A DNA stretch of 64,000 nt from Antitrichia curtipendula (lineage: Eukaryota > Streptophyta > Bryopsida > Hypnales > Leucodontaceae). Position numbers and translations under genes: made by a program. The notes beneath the pieces are model-generated. The model saw nothing but the letters and a program-made list of their open reading frames with translations. It did no database searches and was not told the origin of the DNA. The number at the start of each line of letters is the position of its first letter. The stretch's first letter is position 1. The stretch lies in assembly GCA_951230915.1 (NCBI GenBank), contig OX579634.1, positions 44,219,570 to 44,283,569 of the forward strand. Direction: 5' to 3'. This document shows positions 37,901 to 47,618 of the stretch, piece by piece.

Positions 37901-38740
37901 ACCTTCTATGAGAATGTTGTACTATTTAATCAACATGTTCTGCTGGACTACCAAGGTTCAGTTTGTGATTTGGTATTGGGTGCCAAGTACGAGATCAACC
38001 TAATACGAGTTCGTGTGACTGTTGGGGTGCAGGTATTCCTAGTGACTCCATACGCAGGGTTTTCTACAAAGTGGTAGAGGCCCCTGTAACCATCCCCTCG
38101 CAGAAGCCACCAGTTGATAAGCCCAATCCAAAGCTAGGAATTGGTGGGTATCCGCTTTCCTTATGTTTGTCTGTCTGCCTGTCTGTCTGTCTGTCTGTCT
38201 GTTCTTTCGTTCAACTCCTAATTATTTTCTATGCTTTGCTAGTTTCACCAACAGATGAATCGGCAGCTGACTGGGTAAAGTTTTCACGCGATTGTGCATC
38301 CAGGTCTGCTTGCATGGAGCGCCGACAGCCAGTATTTTTTCACCAAGAATGACAACATGCCCAACGCTTTGTGGGTGTGGGATGTGGTGCGTTTGGAGCT
38401 CTTGGCCCTCCTACTTCAGAAGGATCCCATCCGGTCTGCAGCTTGGGACCCCATTTATCCTCGCATCGCTCTGTGCACAGGAAGCTCCCAATTGTACTTG
38501 TGGACACCAGCCGGCGCTTGTTGCGTCCAAATACCGCTTTCCGAATTTTATGCATCTGAACTGAAGTGGATACCGGATGGCACTGCATTACTTTTGAAAG
38601 ACAAGGAGGCCTTCTGCTGCACCTTCGTGCCCATGCTGCCTGAATTTGAGCCTGACGATGAGAACGAGGACTCGGAGAAAGAGAGATTAGAAAATGAGGA
38701 CTCAGAGCATGAGAACGAGAATGTTAATTGCTCATTGTAA
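34980..38740 (+). CDS. WRAP73: WRAP73-like WD-repeat protein
   Basis: Seven exons: 34980-35096, 36208-36380, 36588-36903, 37038-37259, 37413-37461, 38033-38143, 38304-38740. All introns are GT/AG with consistent phases, giving 474 aa (the animal protein is about 460). It is co-linear with WRAP73/WDR8 throughout: MEFSDTYK..FSPDARFLA start, YRLVIRDV, LYSCLDKISFIEWAPDS, EWTCKIDEGS, RRDCRDY, AVWDSPLEYK, LGVGSYDQVVRVLNH, NPKLGIGLLAWSADS, NDNMPNALWVWD, LCTGSSQLYLWTPAG. WRAP73 is a seven-bladed WD scaffold acting with SSX2IP/Msd1 at microtubule-organising centres and spindle poles; in plants the role is inferred by homology. The start is ATG at 34980 because it aligns with the family start. Exon 5 is only 49 nt. 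The tail is strongly acidic (DDENEDSEKE...), unlike animal homologues. Confidence 0.9.
38169..38202 (+). repeat. (GTCT)n microsatellite in intron 6 of the WD-repeat gene
   Basis: About eight GTCT units with one GCCT variant, 26 bp downstream of the donor site of intron 6. Confidence 0.9.
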
Positions 38741-39283
38741 TATCATTGGTACCGGGAGGTTGTTGAAGAGTTGGACCGGTTTCTACTTTGTAGTGAGAAC
38801 TCGTTATGGAGGTTCACATGATCCGTGCTCACTTGCCACTCAGTCTTGAGATGGGGGAAGAATCATTCTCTTTCGCCATTATTATAGTTCAGGTAGTGTA
38901 GAAAGAGCAAGCATTTGAATTGTAAAACTTACATACGAAGAGTATGACGGGCGTGGTTTGCCATCTTCTATGATCATAGGCTCAATTCTGCTGTCCAGAT
39001 GAAGCTTACCCAAACTTCCTGCAGAGATGCAATATCATGGTCTTTAAATGAGTCCTTGCCGTCTTTATTTGACGTTAGTACCGCCGCCACTAAGTTATCG
39101 TTTCTACCAACTTCATTACAACTTTTTTTTTACTTGAATTCCTTTTGTGTCGTTCTGCTTGCGTTATTGTTCTATCTTGGGCAGTCTGTTATGCTAGGGT
39201 TCTATGTTCTTTTACATGTACTGTTGCAATCCTGACTCTGGTTCTTGGTGTGTGCTAGGACAGTCCCATGCATCTAAACAATA
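38741..39283. other. 3' region of the WD-repeat gene, no further gene
   Basis: Unique sequence following the stop; probably the 3' UTR and intergenic DNA. Nothing else is recognised up to the Stowaway-like element. Confidence 0.4.
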
Positions 39284-39852
39284 CTCCCTCTGTCCCAAAA
39301 TGATCTTCCTGTTAGACAAAATGTTCCGGATTAAGACTAAAAATAACATTTTTAAAGCCTGTTTTGCACTACATATGGAGTTTGGTGCACTCCTATTGCC
39401 CTTGAAACTTTGAGTTTTGAAGCCCTTTTTAAAAGTGTAGTTTTGGATTATTGAAAAGTGAATTTTTTTGGGTATTTTCAAGGACCACCAGTGGTTATTT
39501 AATTATTGAGTGTGAGGTCATCATTTTGTGGGTAGTTAGCATAAGTCAAAGACCATATGTGGACCTATATTTTGCCTCCCAAAACCTTCATCTCCTTCAA
39601 TTAGATAATATTCAAAGAGATGCAAAAAATAAAAACAAAAAGTGTTGATTGACCCCTTCAACCATTTTATTTGTCTTTTGATTAGTGATTGCATAGATGG
39701 AGGGGGAACTATCGCTTGGAATTGTTTTGTTAGTCCTAGAGAACAACCAAAAGTTAAATTTGACCAATTTGTAGCTCACAAAGTGCAACAGAAAGATCAT
39801 TTTGGGACAAAAAATGAAGGCCAACAGGAAGAACATTTTGGGACGGAGGGAG
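39284..39852. mobile_element. Stowaway/mariner-like non-autonomous element
   Basis: Left end CTCCCTCTGTCCCAAAATG; right end on the other strand CTCCCTCCGTCCCAAAATG; TA flanks both sides (39282-39283, 39853-39854). These are the canonical termini and target of plant Tc1/mariner elements and Stowaway MITEs. The inverted repeats extend through TCTTCCTGTT, and an inner CATTTTGGGACAAAAAATG copy repeats the motif at the right side. At 569 bp it is longer than typical Stowaway MITEs and has no transposase, so it may be an internally deleted mariner-like element. Confidence 0.85.
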
Positions 39853-40045
39853 TATTAGAATCCCAGTTGGGCCCATGCAAGCTGTGTTGTCATGAAGATT
39901 TGTCCTAAAGGAGATCCAGAGCTGCACCAATCGTGCCATGTGTCTGTCAACCCGGAAAGAAGGCGAGCTGGAAAGGGCAGGGAGGAGCCCCCCAATTTCA
40001 ACTGGCCCCAGACATAACTTAGGTGTCTTTCGGTGTTATGCAACT

Positions 40046-40128
40046 TATGCAATCAAACCCCGAAAATTTCTGATTTCACTTCCAGCATGTTCCGTCTATT
40101 TTGAGGTATGCAATCAAACCCCGAAAAT
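40046..40128 (+). promoter_or_regulatory. 22-bp direct repeat upstream of the galactanase gene
   Basis: ATGCAATCAAACCCCGAAAA starts at 40047 and again at 40108, 61 bp apart (22 identical bases including the flanking T on each side), 300-380 bp before the ATG. It may be a duplicated regulatory site or a small tandem duplication. Confidence 0.45.
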
Positions 40129-40431
40129 CCTCTGCTTTCGATGTTGCAATGTTACGTTTGGAAAAAAATTCGACGTAACAGGAGGATTGTGAATTCGGTA
40201 CTAGCTTCTCCTTCGTCTGCTTGTCATGAACTTGTCGTAACCGCTTGACGCGCCGATCAGTCTTGACTGTCACAATTGCGCTTCGCCTCGCAGGCACCGT
40301 GTTCCAATTCTATTGCACCTCAACTCTTGTGATTTCTTTCCTGCAGGAATTCTCTAAATTCAAGTAGCCGATCACAATCTTGTAGATCGGTCGCAACAAG
40401 CAGGCACAGCAGTTGCAACAAGAGCAGCATC

Positions 40432-41472
40432 ATGGCAACATCCTCTGGCGGTTTGTTGCTGGGACACGACCTCTCCACGGTTCTGCAATGCGAGAAGCAC
40501 GGCGTGAAGTACTACGATTTCGACTCCTCCGAGAGCAAGCCACCAGAGCTCATCGTGGCTGCTCACGGCGCTAATCTCGTCCGCCTCCGCGTCTGGGTGA
40601 ACCCCCCAGCTGGCTTCAGCGACTACGCAAGCATACTGGAGATGGCGAAGCGGGCGAAGAAGGCGAACCTGAAGGTGCTCCTCTGCCTCCACCTCTCGGA
40701 CTACTGGGCCGATCCGGGGAAACAGTTCACACCCGGCGCATGGGCGAATCAAGACTTCAAATCCTTGTGCAAGACCGTGGAGGATTACGTCCGGTACACA
40801 ATTGAATCCTTGCAGAGTCAGGGCACACCACCCTTCATCGTGGCGGTCGGCAACGAAATCTCCAACGGGATGTTGTGGCCGACGGGCGCGCTTAGCCAGA
40901 GCTCGCAGTTTACCTCACTGCTTAAAAGCGGCCTGGCCGCTGTGCAGAAGAAGGGGATTGCAACCATGGTGCACATCAACAACGGCCAAGACAAGGGCTT
41001 GGTAACCTGGTTCATGGGCTTGATGCTCGCCAACCAGGTCTCTTTCGATTACTTAGGGTTGTCGTTCTACCCTGGCGACACCGCCTCGTTCTCCGACCTT
41101 AAAGCTTCCCTCGCAACGACTGCGGCAAAGTACAACAAGCCGATGGTGGTCGTCGAAGTTTCGGCCAATTGGACGCCGCCGCCGAACGGGCCGAATACGC
41201 AAGAAGGCGCTTTGCGGGAGTTGCTGAAGGTGGTTAGTGAAGTGCCGAAGGGGTTGGGCGCCGGGGTTTGCTACTGGGAATCGGGGTGGCTAGAGCCAGG
41301 GGAAGCGTATCCCGGGGAAGGCAACCATTATTGGAACCGCGCACTGTGGAACGAGCACGGGAAACCACTGCCTGCGTTGCGGTGTTATGAAGCTCATGCC
41401 CAGGGCGCCGTGCAGCCCGTCATGGCCGCGAGACATCAATTCTGGGGGCACAACAAGCATGCCGAGTGGTAG
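40432..41472 (+). CDS. Arabinogalactan endo-beta-1,4-galactanase, glycoside hydrolase family 53
   Basis: A single uninterrupted frame of 346 codons with ATG in good context (A at -3, G at +4). The protein is a (beta/alpha)8 GH53 enzyme that cuts beta-1,4-galactan, a side chain of pectin and type I arabinogalactan. Family marks: RLRVWVNPP (51-60), CLHLSDYWADPGKQ (85-98), acid/base E142 in VGNEISNG, LGLSFYPG (208-215), nucleophile E242 in VVVEVSANWTP, GVCYWESGW (278-286). Length fits the catalytic domain alone. Oddities: no signal peptide (the N-terminus is MATSSGGLLLGHD), although most GH53 enzymes are secreted; no intron, while the other four genes are split; GC much above the surrounding DNA. 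Horizontal origin from bacteria or fungi is possible. Target galactan and location are inferred. Confidence 0.88.
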   Translation: MATSSGGLLLGHDLSTVLQCEKHGVKYYDFDSSESKPPELIVAAHGANLVRLRVWVNPPAGFSDYASILEMAKRAKKANLKVLLCLHLSDYWADPGKQFTPGAWANQDFKSLCKTVEDYVRYTIESLQSQGTPPFIVAVGNEISNGMLWPTGALSQSSQFTSLLKSGLAAVQKKGIATMVHINNGQDKGLVTWFMGLMLANQVSFDYLGLSFYPGDTASFSDLKASLATTAAKYNKPMVVVEVSANWTPPPNGPNTQEGALRELLKVVSEVPKGLGAGVCYWESGWLEPGEAYPGEGNHYWNRALWNEHGKPLPALRCYEAHAQGAVQPVMAARHQFWGHNKHAEW

Positions 41473-41473
41473 C

Positions 41474-41551
41474 TCTCGGAGACGCTGTGAGCATTGCACA
41501 TATGCTCGGAGATGCTGTGAATTTCGCATATATTCTTGGAATCGCTGTAAG
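41474..41551 (+). repeat. Three diverged tandem units after the galactanase stop
   Basis: (C)TCGGAGACGCTGTGAGCATT, CTCGGAGATGCTGTGAATTT and CTTGGAATCGCTGTAAGC-type units of about 28-30 bp follow the stop codon directly, each with a CATAT spacer. They would lie in the 3' UTR. Confidence 0.65.
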
Positions 41552-41589
41552 CTATCAAAGGCGCGAGTTGTAACACTGTATATACTGTT

Positions 41590-42255
41590 TAGGACAGTTA
41601 GTATGTTCTAAAGTGCGGAAGTATCAATCAGAATCCGACCGTGTCGCCTGATTCGATTGCGGAGGAGTCGTTTGACATGAAATTTGAGACTTTGAGCAGC
41701 ATTCTTGAAACTGCAACGATCTCGAACTCTTATACGCTTTAACCATAAAGGGGAGACAGTTTTTGATATGACAAGCTCTAGTATAACGATCACAAATCGG
41801 CCGAAAGCTTGCTGCTGTCGCCGAACAAGCTCAACCGATTGGTATTTGGAATTCTCAACGATGTTGTATTGCGTAGTGGTGCGCTACTTCTGTTGTCACT
41901 CACGCAAATGCTCGTTCTTTTGATAAACATTTCGAAATTATTTGTAGGTGTCGGTTTGTGACGTTGTATACTGTGCAATAAGTTCGTAGTGTTTTCTAAG
42001 CTGCAGAAACATTGATCGGCGACATTCTGTGTTTCTGGATTTAATTGCGGAGGACTGTTTATATAGATTCGAGGCTTCGGCAATTTTTTGCGAACAGGGA
42101 CACATTTTTTGATTTCGTAAGCATAACAATCGCAAATCGACCGATAGCTGGCTTCTCTGTCACCGTCCGACTTATGATCGTTCGCTGGAACGCGACAATT
42201 CTCGACACTCAAGCAAATGTTCGATAATAATATTGGTATTAATTTGAGGTGTCGG
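41590..42255 (+). repeat. Diverged tandem duplication between the galactanase and RtcB2 genes
   Basis: Two blocks about 340-390 bp apart share ACTGT(A/G)... TTAGTATGTTCTAA-like, ATTGCGGAGGA (41658 and 42045), GACA(G/C)(T/A)TTTTTGAT and CACAAATCGGCCGAAAGCT / CGCAAATCGACCGATAGCT segments in the same order. Non-coding in all frames. Confidence 0.5.
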
Positions 42256-42625
42256 CAAGTGCCTTAAGAAATTGCTGAGATGGAAACAAGCGCACATTTC
42301 GGAGGAATAGACCTGTTTGCTCGGCCGAAACACTTCTCCTCCACGAATTTGGTGTGTGACGTGAGGTTTACGCAATGCATTTTGGAGTATCCTCCAAGGT
42401 CGTGACAACATTCAACCTCTTCGTGGAGCAAGTCAATTCTGTATTATAAAATCGCGGTTTAACTCACCAACACTCTGCGGACAATAGAGTTTCTGGTGCT
42501 CGGTGCATCTGAAAGTTTGACAAAGCAGAGGCGAAGCATACTGAGCTCTAAGGCATCAATTAGAAGTTTCAGTTTCGGTAGAGAGGGATCCGATTTCTGT
42601 GTTTCGAATTTTGAATTCGTTCGCT

Positions 42626-45600
42626 ATGCACGAAAGCAGGGAAGACGGAGCTGACGATGGACCGAGCAAGGGTTTGCGACTCACGCTGGTGCGGAATGTG
42701 CGCCACACGGATTCGTGTCTGGTGCTGCTGAAAGGAATCGAGGGGAGCCTCCTGAAGCAAGTGCGACAAGCCGCGGCCAACAAAATGCGCATTCGTCTCT
42801 CCCAAGTAAGCTACGCTCTCATACATCAACGTTAGAGTTTGGAGTACATCTTGCTCGGTTTACGAACTTGCAAGCAATAAGTCAAATCATCCTAACAGCT
42901 GATCCCACCATTTGAGCGAGCAAGAATATGGGCTGCAATTTTATATCAAATGGAAGAGATTCACAATCCCAGTCCTTCCTTATTACTTCAATATCATTCT
43001 ATGGATTTTTCAAAGTCGAAATCATAAGGAACCTAATGTTGACAGTAAGTTATCTCTTAATCAGAGATCTTACTGCGATTGGTTCTTTCTACGGACTCTT
43101 CAACTTTCATAAGATACTTTTGAAAGCTTGTGACGATTTTACAGACTTTGTGCTTCTCTTTTAGTGCTAATTCTAGTTGTCGCACTTTGGATGTTGTCTC
43201 TTTTGGGGCCACCTCCCTTAGATGCTCATCTCACTGGAGGAAAATGTGTCATGCAGGTGAGGTTGTTTGACACAAGCGGCAACGAGGTCCAAACCGAAGA
43301 GGATGCACGAGCTTATGTTGTGAATCGGGCCACTCTCTTCGTCTCGTCCGGTGAATCATGTGTGTTGAAAACTGCACCTGCTACAGGTTCTTGGAATTTC
43401 CACCTTCGCTGCATGCATTTGCGATCATAGCCATAGGGGGTGTCATGAGTCTCGACTTTTATTGTATCTTTCCATTTCGGTCTCGCGTGATTTGGTCTTT
43501 TGCGATTCTGAGCCGCAGAATCGTGTCGCAGATATACTTCGCGTATGTAGAGTTTTGAAAGTGTGGTTTGGAACCGTCTCTTATTATTATTGCAGAGGAG
43601 AAACCTCGCACTTTGACACCCGCTAATGGGAATTTGCACAAGGGCTGTCAGAGTGCGAGACTTTTCTTCGCAATAAGACTCTCGGATTCTAGATTACCCC
43701 TTTATTGTTTTCAAATTCTATTTTAGAGTCGCCTTTTACAATTGTGGAAGAAGAAGCTCGCACTCTGACACCCCCATATGTGAATCTTCAAAAGGGGAGA
43801 GATGTTAAGAGTGCGAGACTTGCATCATGCAACAAGAGGTGATTCTCGAACGAGAATTCAACAATCCACAGGAGAGCTAATATTTTTTGCGAGAATTTGG
43901 GGCTCAGAATTATATGAGGCTCAAAAGGAAGAGAATCCCGCAATTGAAGTCACGCTCTGATACCCCTATTTAGCAGAATCAATCTTTTTAATGGCAAAAA
44001 AGCTCATGTTTAGACTCACGTTTTTATAGCAATTCCGAGTTCATACAGGGATTTTATTATTAGAAAAAACATTTATTTGAATCAACACGCGCAATCTTCT
44101 CCTCTCAACCTACTGATGTTAAATTCTCCCCACTGAAATCATACTTTCTGGACTGCGATCAAAATGGTCATTTTAAACCATGAATACTTCCTTCTCAACT
44201 TTGCAATCCACAAGAATTGGTTTCCACGGTGACGTGGAATGTTGACTAACATGAGGTGGAATGTTGCAGGAAGCAGGAGAATCGCCAAAGTGATTATCAT
44301 TGCAAGCGAGAGCCTAGTGGAGGCTCCAGCGCTTGAGCAATTGAATCATGTGTCAGGTCTGCCAGGAGTGGTTCTGGCAGTGGGACTTCCGGATCTTCAC
44401 GCAGGGGCTGCGTGTCCCATCGGAGCTGCCATAGCAACCAGCCGAATGATTTATCCCTCCCTGGTGGGATCGGACATTGGATGCGGGATTCTCTTGGCGG
44501 AGACGTCGCTCACTTCGGCGTCGACTTGTAAGAGCAGGACGTTGGATCGCTGGGCTGAGCGGATACAGCTTGAGAATCCTTGGGATGGTGATTACTCTGG
44601 TATGTGCATTGATGACTTTGAATGGTAGTCTACTTTGTTGCTTGATGTTTTTTAGAGGGGATGGTTTGTTTCTTGATGGTAGACTAGGTAATGGCAATTC
44701 AGGACATGGTTGTCCAAGAATATTTGCAAATTTGTACCTACTGGGCAGCTTGGTACACTTGGCCCTCTCTAATTGCACATTCCTGAGTTCAAAATCCTGC
44801 ATTGGTATTATGTGTGTAGATATGCTGGAAAAGGCTGGAATCAAGCCTACGCAATTTGACCGCGATAGTCTCGGCACAGTGGGCCGCGGCAACCATTTTG
44901 CTGAGTTGCAAGTAAGAAAACCTTTTGTCATGAAATTGCTATTTTTCTCTTAGGGTTGCCTACAGTAGGTATGTAAGGTTGCTACACCAAATTGCAATCC
45001 TTACCCACAAGCAACCCTTATAAGTTCTTGCCTAAATTGTAACGGTCTGAGCATGGGAGCCTAGAGTCAATTTTTGGTACACCTTAATGAGTACTTTGAA
45101 AATTCATAGTTGGTTTATTAACCCTTAAACAATGGGCTCATAACCGTGGAAATCATTTGTTTTGACACCGTGTGAGTTGTTGGATTAAAATAATGCAAAA
45201 ACACTCATTGAAAATCAAACTATTGTAGATGATCTTCCCTTTTCCCACAAAATTTGGAGGATGAATAGTTGCACTTTTGTCCTATACAAGAGTTCTCTTG
45301 TCATTCATTGGCCATAAAACGTCCGCGTTGACCTTTAAGGGTTAAGTGTTCAATCAATAAGGTGGAAGCACCCAAAAACGTCAATATAAGCAATTTAGAA
45401 TAGTTGGAGGCACCAGTTTCTAAAAAATAAAATTCTGAGGTATTAGCAAGTGAAAATCATGAATTTAAAAAAAAAATTAGAATTTTTGCATATGACATGC
45501 ATTTTTTATGAATTTTCAAAATTGAAGGTCCCTAGACCATTGAAACCGTCACATAGGTGGATCTTAGAACAAATTCAAGACATCAATCAACCAATCAACT

Positions 45601-47618
45601 AATCACCATTAATTATGGGGACGGTTTAAAGACACTTTGGGGGGACAAGGCTACTGACGTATTAATGGAAGTATTAATGACGTATTAATGGAAGTCTAAT
45701 CTGCAGAATTGGGGACAGGGACGATTTTGGGTGCTTTCACTTTATGTGCTAAGATGCATTGGAATCCTCTTCCAAGTTCCAACAGGACTGGATAGAAATT
45801 AAGGCAATGTAATAATAGGAATCATGCTTCGATGTTTATTGAACTCCTTATGTGCTGTTTAGAAGAGAAGAATTACTGCTTATTGACTTGCTTCTTATAT
45901 TCAGGTCGTGGAGCGGATAGAAGACGAAGAAGCGGCAGCGGCATTGGGCTTGACTGAAAGAAATGTGTATGTTTGCGTGCACTCGGGATCACGTGGATAT
46001 GGTGAATCGATTCTACACACGCATTCGAAACAATATGGCGGTGCTGGCATCCATCTGGTAGGACGGACATCAACCTTCTTGCACATGAATTCTCTCTTCT
46101 GCAGAAGCTTGTAAATTTTCAGAAGTGGAGCTACAAGAATTTTTGTACTTGTGTCGACTGTTTTGAAACTCTCAACACGTCACGTACTAGCTAAGCAGTC
46201 GAGAATTGGGAAGCCCAAGACAGTTATTGGACATAACCTCTCCTCTATCAGGACAAAGAACCTTGGAGATCTATGCCTCTCTGAGAGTGTAAGACGAGGA
46301 TTATGATTCTGACCCTCCTCGTTCTCAATTGCAATGCTCCATCTGGCGATGAAGCAACTGGAGAGAGTTATACAGTTCTCATCTCTCAAGAATTCAATTG
46401 TTTATTTGTTGCAGGCACCAGAAGAAGCACAACATTATTTGGAAGCTCACGACGAAGCCTGTAAATGGGCAAAGATCAACCGCCACATTACTGCCACGCG
46501 CCTTGTGGACCAGCTGAATGCAGAGTGCACTCAGTTCCTCCTGGACATCACGCACAACAATGTCGTTCAACTCTCCGAGGTGAGTATCATGCAAAATTGG
46601 TATCTTCTGACAAATCTGATTCGTAACATTCTTGAGCAATGTTGACTGCCCACCCTTTTCACTTCATGACATTCTAGACCGCCCACCCTTTTCACTTTAG
46701 CTGCACTGTAATTAGAGTAACTACACTTTTATAGTAGTTCTATGAGTACCAATAGTTTCATTCTTGAATTCAAGATGTGAGAGCATCTGTGCAAAAGAAA
46801 GAAAATTTCAGAGAATTGGAGCACCTTGAATACCCTGGTTCTGCTTTGAATTAGCAGCTATATCCAAGCTGGGCAAAGAATCCACACTAGAGGGAACGAC
46901 CGGCACAACTTCCGGCGACCTAATTTGGCACACAGCACCATTCAATGCACTTGGCAGAGTACACTGCTGCATGACCTGTGTGCAGTCCACATTGTCATAT
47001 TCCTTCTGTTGTGGGATTATGCCCCAAGTTGATTCGCAACTCTGAATACTGTTATATTCTTCCTTCAAAATTCATAGAATTCTGTTCTCCTATTCCTTGT
47101 AAGGCTCTGTTCACATCATCCTGCCTACCAAGCTCAAGGCCTCAATCGCTTCACTGTTGCAGGATCAAAATCTGAAGGACTCAGGTGTGGAGCAACTAGA
47201 GGGCGAGGATCATTACCTGCACCGAAAAGGAGCGGCTACAACTGACAAAGGCCCGGTGTTGATCCCAGGCTCACGAGGGGCCTTCAGCTACTTGGTCCTC
47301 CCCAGCACCACCACCACAGCCACAGCCAAGAGTGGGTGGTCGCTAGCGCATGGAGCCGGTCGCCGACTGGCCCGAAGCGCAGCTCGCATTGGAGGCAAAG
47401 CGCAGCACCCGAATGCCAAGGAGCTTCTCATCACCGACCTGCAGTCACGGGTAGTCTGTGACGACAAGGAGCTCTTGTACGAGGAGCGGCCCGAGGCTTA
47501 CAAAGACGCCGCGTGCGTCGTCTCGGATCTGGTGGCGTGTGGGTTGTGTCGAGTGGTGGCTGTTATGAAGCCCGTCTTGACGTACAAAATGCGAGACAAA
47601 TATGACCATAAGAAGTAG
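42626..47618 (+). CDS. RtcB2-type (release factor H-coupled) RNA ligase with N-terminal beta-grasp-like domain
   Basis: Seven exons: 42626-42805, 43257-43350, 44270-44599, 44820-44911, 45905-46057, 46415-46579, 47163-47618. GT/AG borders and phases agree, giving 489 aa. Residues 93-489 match RtcB ligases of the PrfH-coupled (RtcB2) branch, which seal RNA 2',3'-cyclic phosphate to 5'-OH ends using GTP and Mn2+. Metal and guanylylation residues are intact: D160 and C163 in SDIGCG, N226/H227/E230 in GRGNHFAEL, H258 in VHSGSRGYG, H330/N331, and H401 in LAHGAGR. Branch marks are GLPDLHAGAACPIGAA, LHRKGAA and the ELLYEERPEAYK tail. Residues 20-92 (LTLVRN... VRLFDTSGNEV... ATLFVSSG) resemble KHA/doublecortin-like ubiquitin folds; that assignment is tentative. 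Flowering plants use Trl1-type ligases for tRNA, so this gene is unusual. No PrfH gene is in the window. Intron 2 could hold an extra exon. Confidence 0.88.
43605..43817 (+). repeat. Repeated hairpins in intron 2 of the RtcB2 gene
   Basis: CTCGCACTTTGACA (43605) pairs with TGTCAGAGTGCGAG (43646-43659), loop 27 nt. A related hairpin uses CTCGCACTCTGACA (43757-43770) and GTTAAGAGTGCGAG (43804-43817). A third, weaker CACGCTCTGATACCCC copy is near 43955. These are diverged tandem palindromic units of about 150-200 bp. Confidence 0.65.
45122..45341. mobile_element. Short piggyBac-type MITE, family B, in intron 4 of RtcB2
   Basis: 220 bp between TTAA (45118-45121) and TTAA (45342-45345), ends CCCTTAAACAATGGG and CCTTTAAGGG. 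It aligns in reverse with 27685-27905. The flanking intron also has a TATTAATG(G/A)(A/C)... short tandem repeat near 45655-45695. Confidence 0.8.

Noticed and set aside
37460..38032. Additional exon in intron 5 of the WRAP73-like gene
   Set aside because: Frames here contain no family sequence, and exon 5 to exon 6 join in phase at K-G-I-P with the family order preserved.
43600..43740. Extra coding exon in RtcB2 intron 2
   Set aside because: A good acceptor and open frame exist, but no donor restores the phase convincingly, and the direct exon 2 to exon 3 join already gives an intact protein; kept only as a finding.
44787..44812. GTTCAAAATCC-like tRNA T-loop box
   Set aside because: No matching A box or foldable cloverleaf around it; it lies in intron 3 of RtcB2.
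42626..47618. Bacterial contamination as the source of the RtcB2 gene
   Set aside because: Six GT/AG introns, one carrying a repeat family seen elsewhere in the window, show that it is a resident nuclear gene.
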